In this document: in pieces, positions 18,846-20,024 of the stretch | How the letters are laid out: each line of letters opens with the position of its first letter | Numbering within the stretch: position 1 is the stretch's first letter | Source of the DNA: Priapulus caudatus | Lineage: Eukaryota; Priapulida; Priapulimorpha; Priapulimorphida; Priapulidae | DNA: 20,024 bases | Assembly: GCF_000485595.1 (NCBI RefSeq) | Contig: NW_014577235.1 | Coordinates: 308,379-328,402 of the forward strand | Direction: 5' to 3' | Translations under genes and position numbers: made by a program | Notes under the pieces: generated by a model | Databases searched by the model: none | The model's input: only the letters and a program-made list of their open reading frames with translations | Told to the model about the DNA's origin: nothing

Positions 18846-19039
18846 CTGAGAGCCAACAAGTCACATATGAATACGATTAGATTATATAATAGATGTTTGT
18901 TAATCTGCACAATGAAGAACTATTTCACACAGTAAACAGACTTAGAAACCTAATATTGGGCATCCGCCGCCACTCTCCAGAGAACTTTACACTGCAGTAT
19001 ATGACGCGACTTCATGTTAGCAGGAGTGTCATAATACAT

Positions 19040-19245
19040 AGGTGTGGTAGGCTTGTGTGTGGTGTGTGTGCTGTGTGCTTGTGTGTGGTGTGTGTGTGTG
19101 GCATAGGCTGCTGTGTGTCTCGTGTGTGTCTGTGCTGTGTCTGTGTGTGTCTGTGTGTGTTCCTGTGGGTGTGCTTGTGTGTCGTGCGCGTGCGTCGTGC
19201 CGTCGTGCGTGTGAGGCCTGTGTGTGTGTGTTGTGTGTGTCTATT
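19040..19245 (+). repeat. Imperfect GT microsatellite
   Basis: GTGTGTG runs are interrupted by CTGTG, GCGTGC and CGTC words. It lies in the presumed intron upstream of the GKDYSNF exon. Cysteine/valine-rich frames on the plus strand and histidine/threonine-rich frames on the minus strand are artefacts. Confidence 0.95.
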
Positions 19246-19378
19246 ATACATGACACCTCCTGGTGTTACCGAATGATAACAATATTTTATCAATGATTAT
19301 ATGCTGTATGTCGTCGCTGTGCCAGCCACACACGTGGCTCCCCCGTGGTGTGTGATGATACCTACTGCTGTGCCTTAC

Positions 19379-19448
19379 AGCGCAATACCGCGCGCTTCCA
19401 GTAGAATCGTGCTCGAAGCTTCTCCATTCTCGTCTTTGCCTTCCTCAG
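19379..19448 (-). CDS. Candidate PLD linker exon
   Basis: A good acceptor (TTTTCTCCCGAGGGCAG, ending 19449) and donor (CT|GTAAGG) bound 70 bases. In the frame that joins exon 18719-18845 in phase, it reads EEGKDENGEASSTILLEARG and runs into INPPRLP without a stop. The family has a long, poorly conserved acidic or serine-rich loop at exactly this position, so similarity cannot confirm it. Support is splice sites, phase and open frame only. Confidence 0.4.
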
Positions 19449-19831
19449 CTGCCCTCGGGAGAAAACGTGTTACCATGGCAATACAAGATGACTCGAACGC
19501 TTTTACATACCTCAGAAACATGGCAGGATGCAACCATTAAACATTGCGATTTGAAGCAAAGCAATGGGTAAGTTTTGTTAGCAGTGTAATAATATAGGAC
19601 AACCCGAATTGATGACATTCTCATACGAATACATACAATACGTATTTTATTTCTGTAATGATACGTGTCTTGATGGTTACGTGGAACTGACTAGAGGGTG
19701 AATGATGGTTGCCATAGAAACTTGCCCAAGTGCCCATATAGTGTCCTCTGGTTTGGTAAGTGCTTTGGAGCCCTGGCAATCCTTATTGCCTAGTGCCTCA
19801 GTGTTCGGAATCACTGCTGGCGGCTGGCTAC

Positions 19832-19901
19832 CCACTGCGAGCTGGCCAATTCTCGTGGCTGATCCATGATCTATGTTATGAATTGGTCTCACAGCTGTTC
19901 C
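19832..19901 (-). CDS. Weak candidate PLD linker exon
   Basis: An acceptor (ATATCTTGTAG, ending 19902) opens a frame GTAVRPIHNIDHGSATRIG that stays open well past 19832. A donor at TGG|GTAGCC gives a phase that fits exon 19379-19448. No family similarity can be claimed, and the frame continues for about 50 further codons, so the 3' boundary is uncertain. Confidence 0.25.
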
Positions 19902-20024
19902 CTACAAGATATAGTTTTAGGCAATCATAGTCACGATATACACACATGTCACTGCACATAGTTCTGTCTTCTGCCTGCTGCTAATTCCTATGCTTCTTCG
20001 CTTTCTCTTGTCTATTCTCTCTCT

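Noticed and set aside
19012-19293. Cysteine/valine-rich (plus) and histidine/threonine-rich (minus) frames
   Set aside because: They are translations of an imperfect GT microsatellite.
19301-19540. 79-codon plus-strand frame opposite the candidate PLD linker exon
   Set aside because: It has no recognisable domain and no splice context. The opposite strand has matched acceptor, donor and phase, so this was taken as the shadow.

Overview
This window looks like nuclear DNA of an invertebrate animal, probably marine. The one recognisable gene is split into short exons by introns of roughly 0.4-0.6 kb. The rest is intron and intergenic DNA packed with microsatellites, minisatellites and short DNA transposons with terminal inverted repeats (TIRs). 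No prokaryotic or organelle gene, rRNA, tRNA or CRISPR array was seen. The species cannot be fixed from the sequence. A repeat with a stem-loop followed by CGTCGTCCGTC runs (1838-1962) resembles repeats I remember from mollusc-like genomes, but that is weak evidence.

Gene 1 (minus strand, about 14288-18845, perhaps to 19901) is a signalling phospholipase D of the animal PLD1/PLD2 family. Six intact C-terminal exons join in phase and end at 14288. They carry the second HKD catalytic motif, the [11 protein letters not shown] block and the family's C-terminal end. Two exons further upstream (18719-18845 and 18441-18580) are recognisable but broken by extra bases. The linker coding that should precede 17856 was not found. 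Two weaker phase-compatible exons lie at 19379-19448 and 19832-19901. The first HKD motif and the PX/PH domains should lie beyond the window's right end.

Gene 2 (plus strand) is suggested only by a candidate last exon at 5508-5673. It has a clean 3' splice site, a GC-rich coding-like frame of 54 complete codons and a stop. Its product is not recognised. If real, it converges tail-to-tail on the PLD gene. Its splice site is preceded by a pyrimidine tract of more than 500 bases, and its downstream flank holds two short tandem arrays with repeated CTCF-like core words.

Layout: 1-4880 is mostly non-coding with a CA tract, a hAT-like element with a nested insertion, and inverted MITE ends. 4880-5673 holds the CT tract and candidate exon. 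5701-7400 holds tandem arrays, a small MITE and microsatellites. 8239-9036 is a complete 798-bp TIR element with a 5-bp target duplication. 9137-12720 holds minisatellites, two more MITEs, a perfect palindrome and two related tandem arrays. 12721-14287 is the likely 3' flank and 3' UTR of the PLD gene. 14288-20024 is the PLD gene, whose introns carry tandem repeats, including a triplicated 3' splice site.

I found no evidence of a new multi-gene system. The most useful anomalies are the cluster of frame-breaking insertions in two PLD exons, the triplicated splice site, and the array of CTCF-like words.
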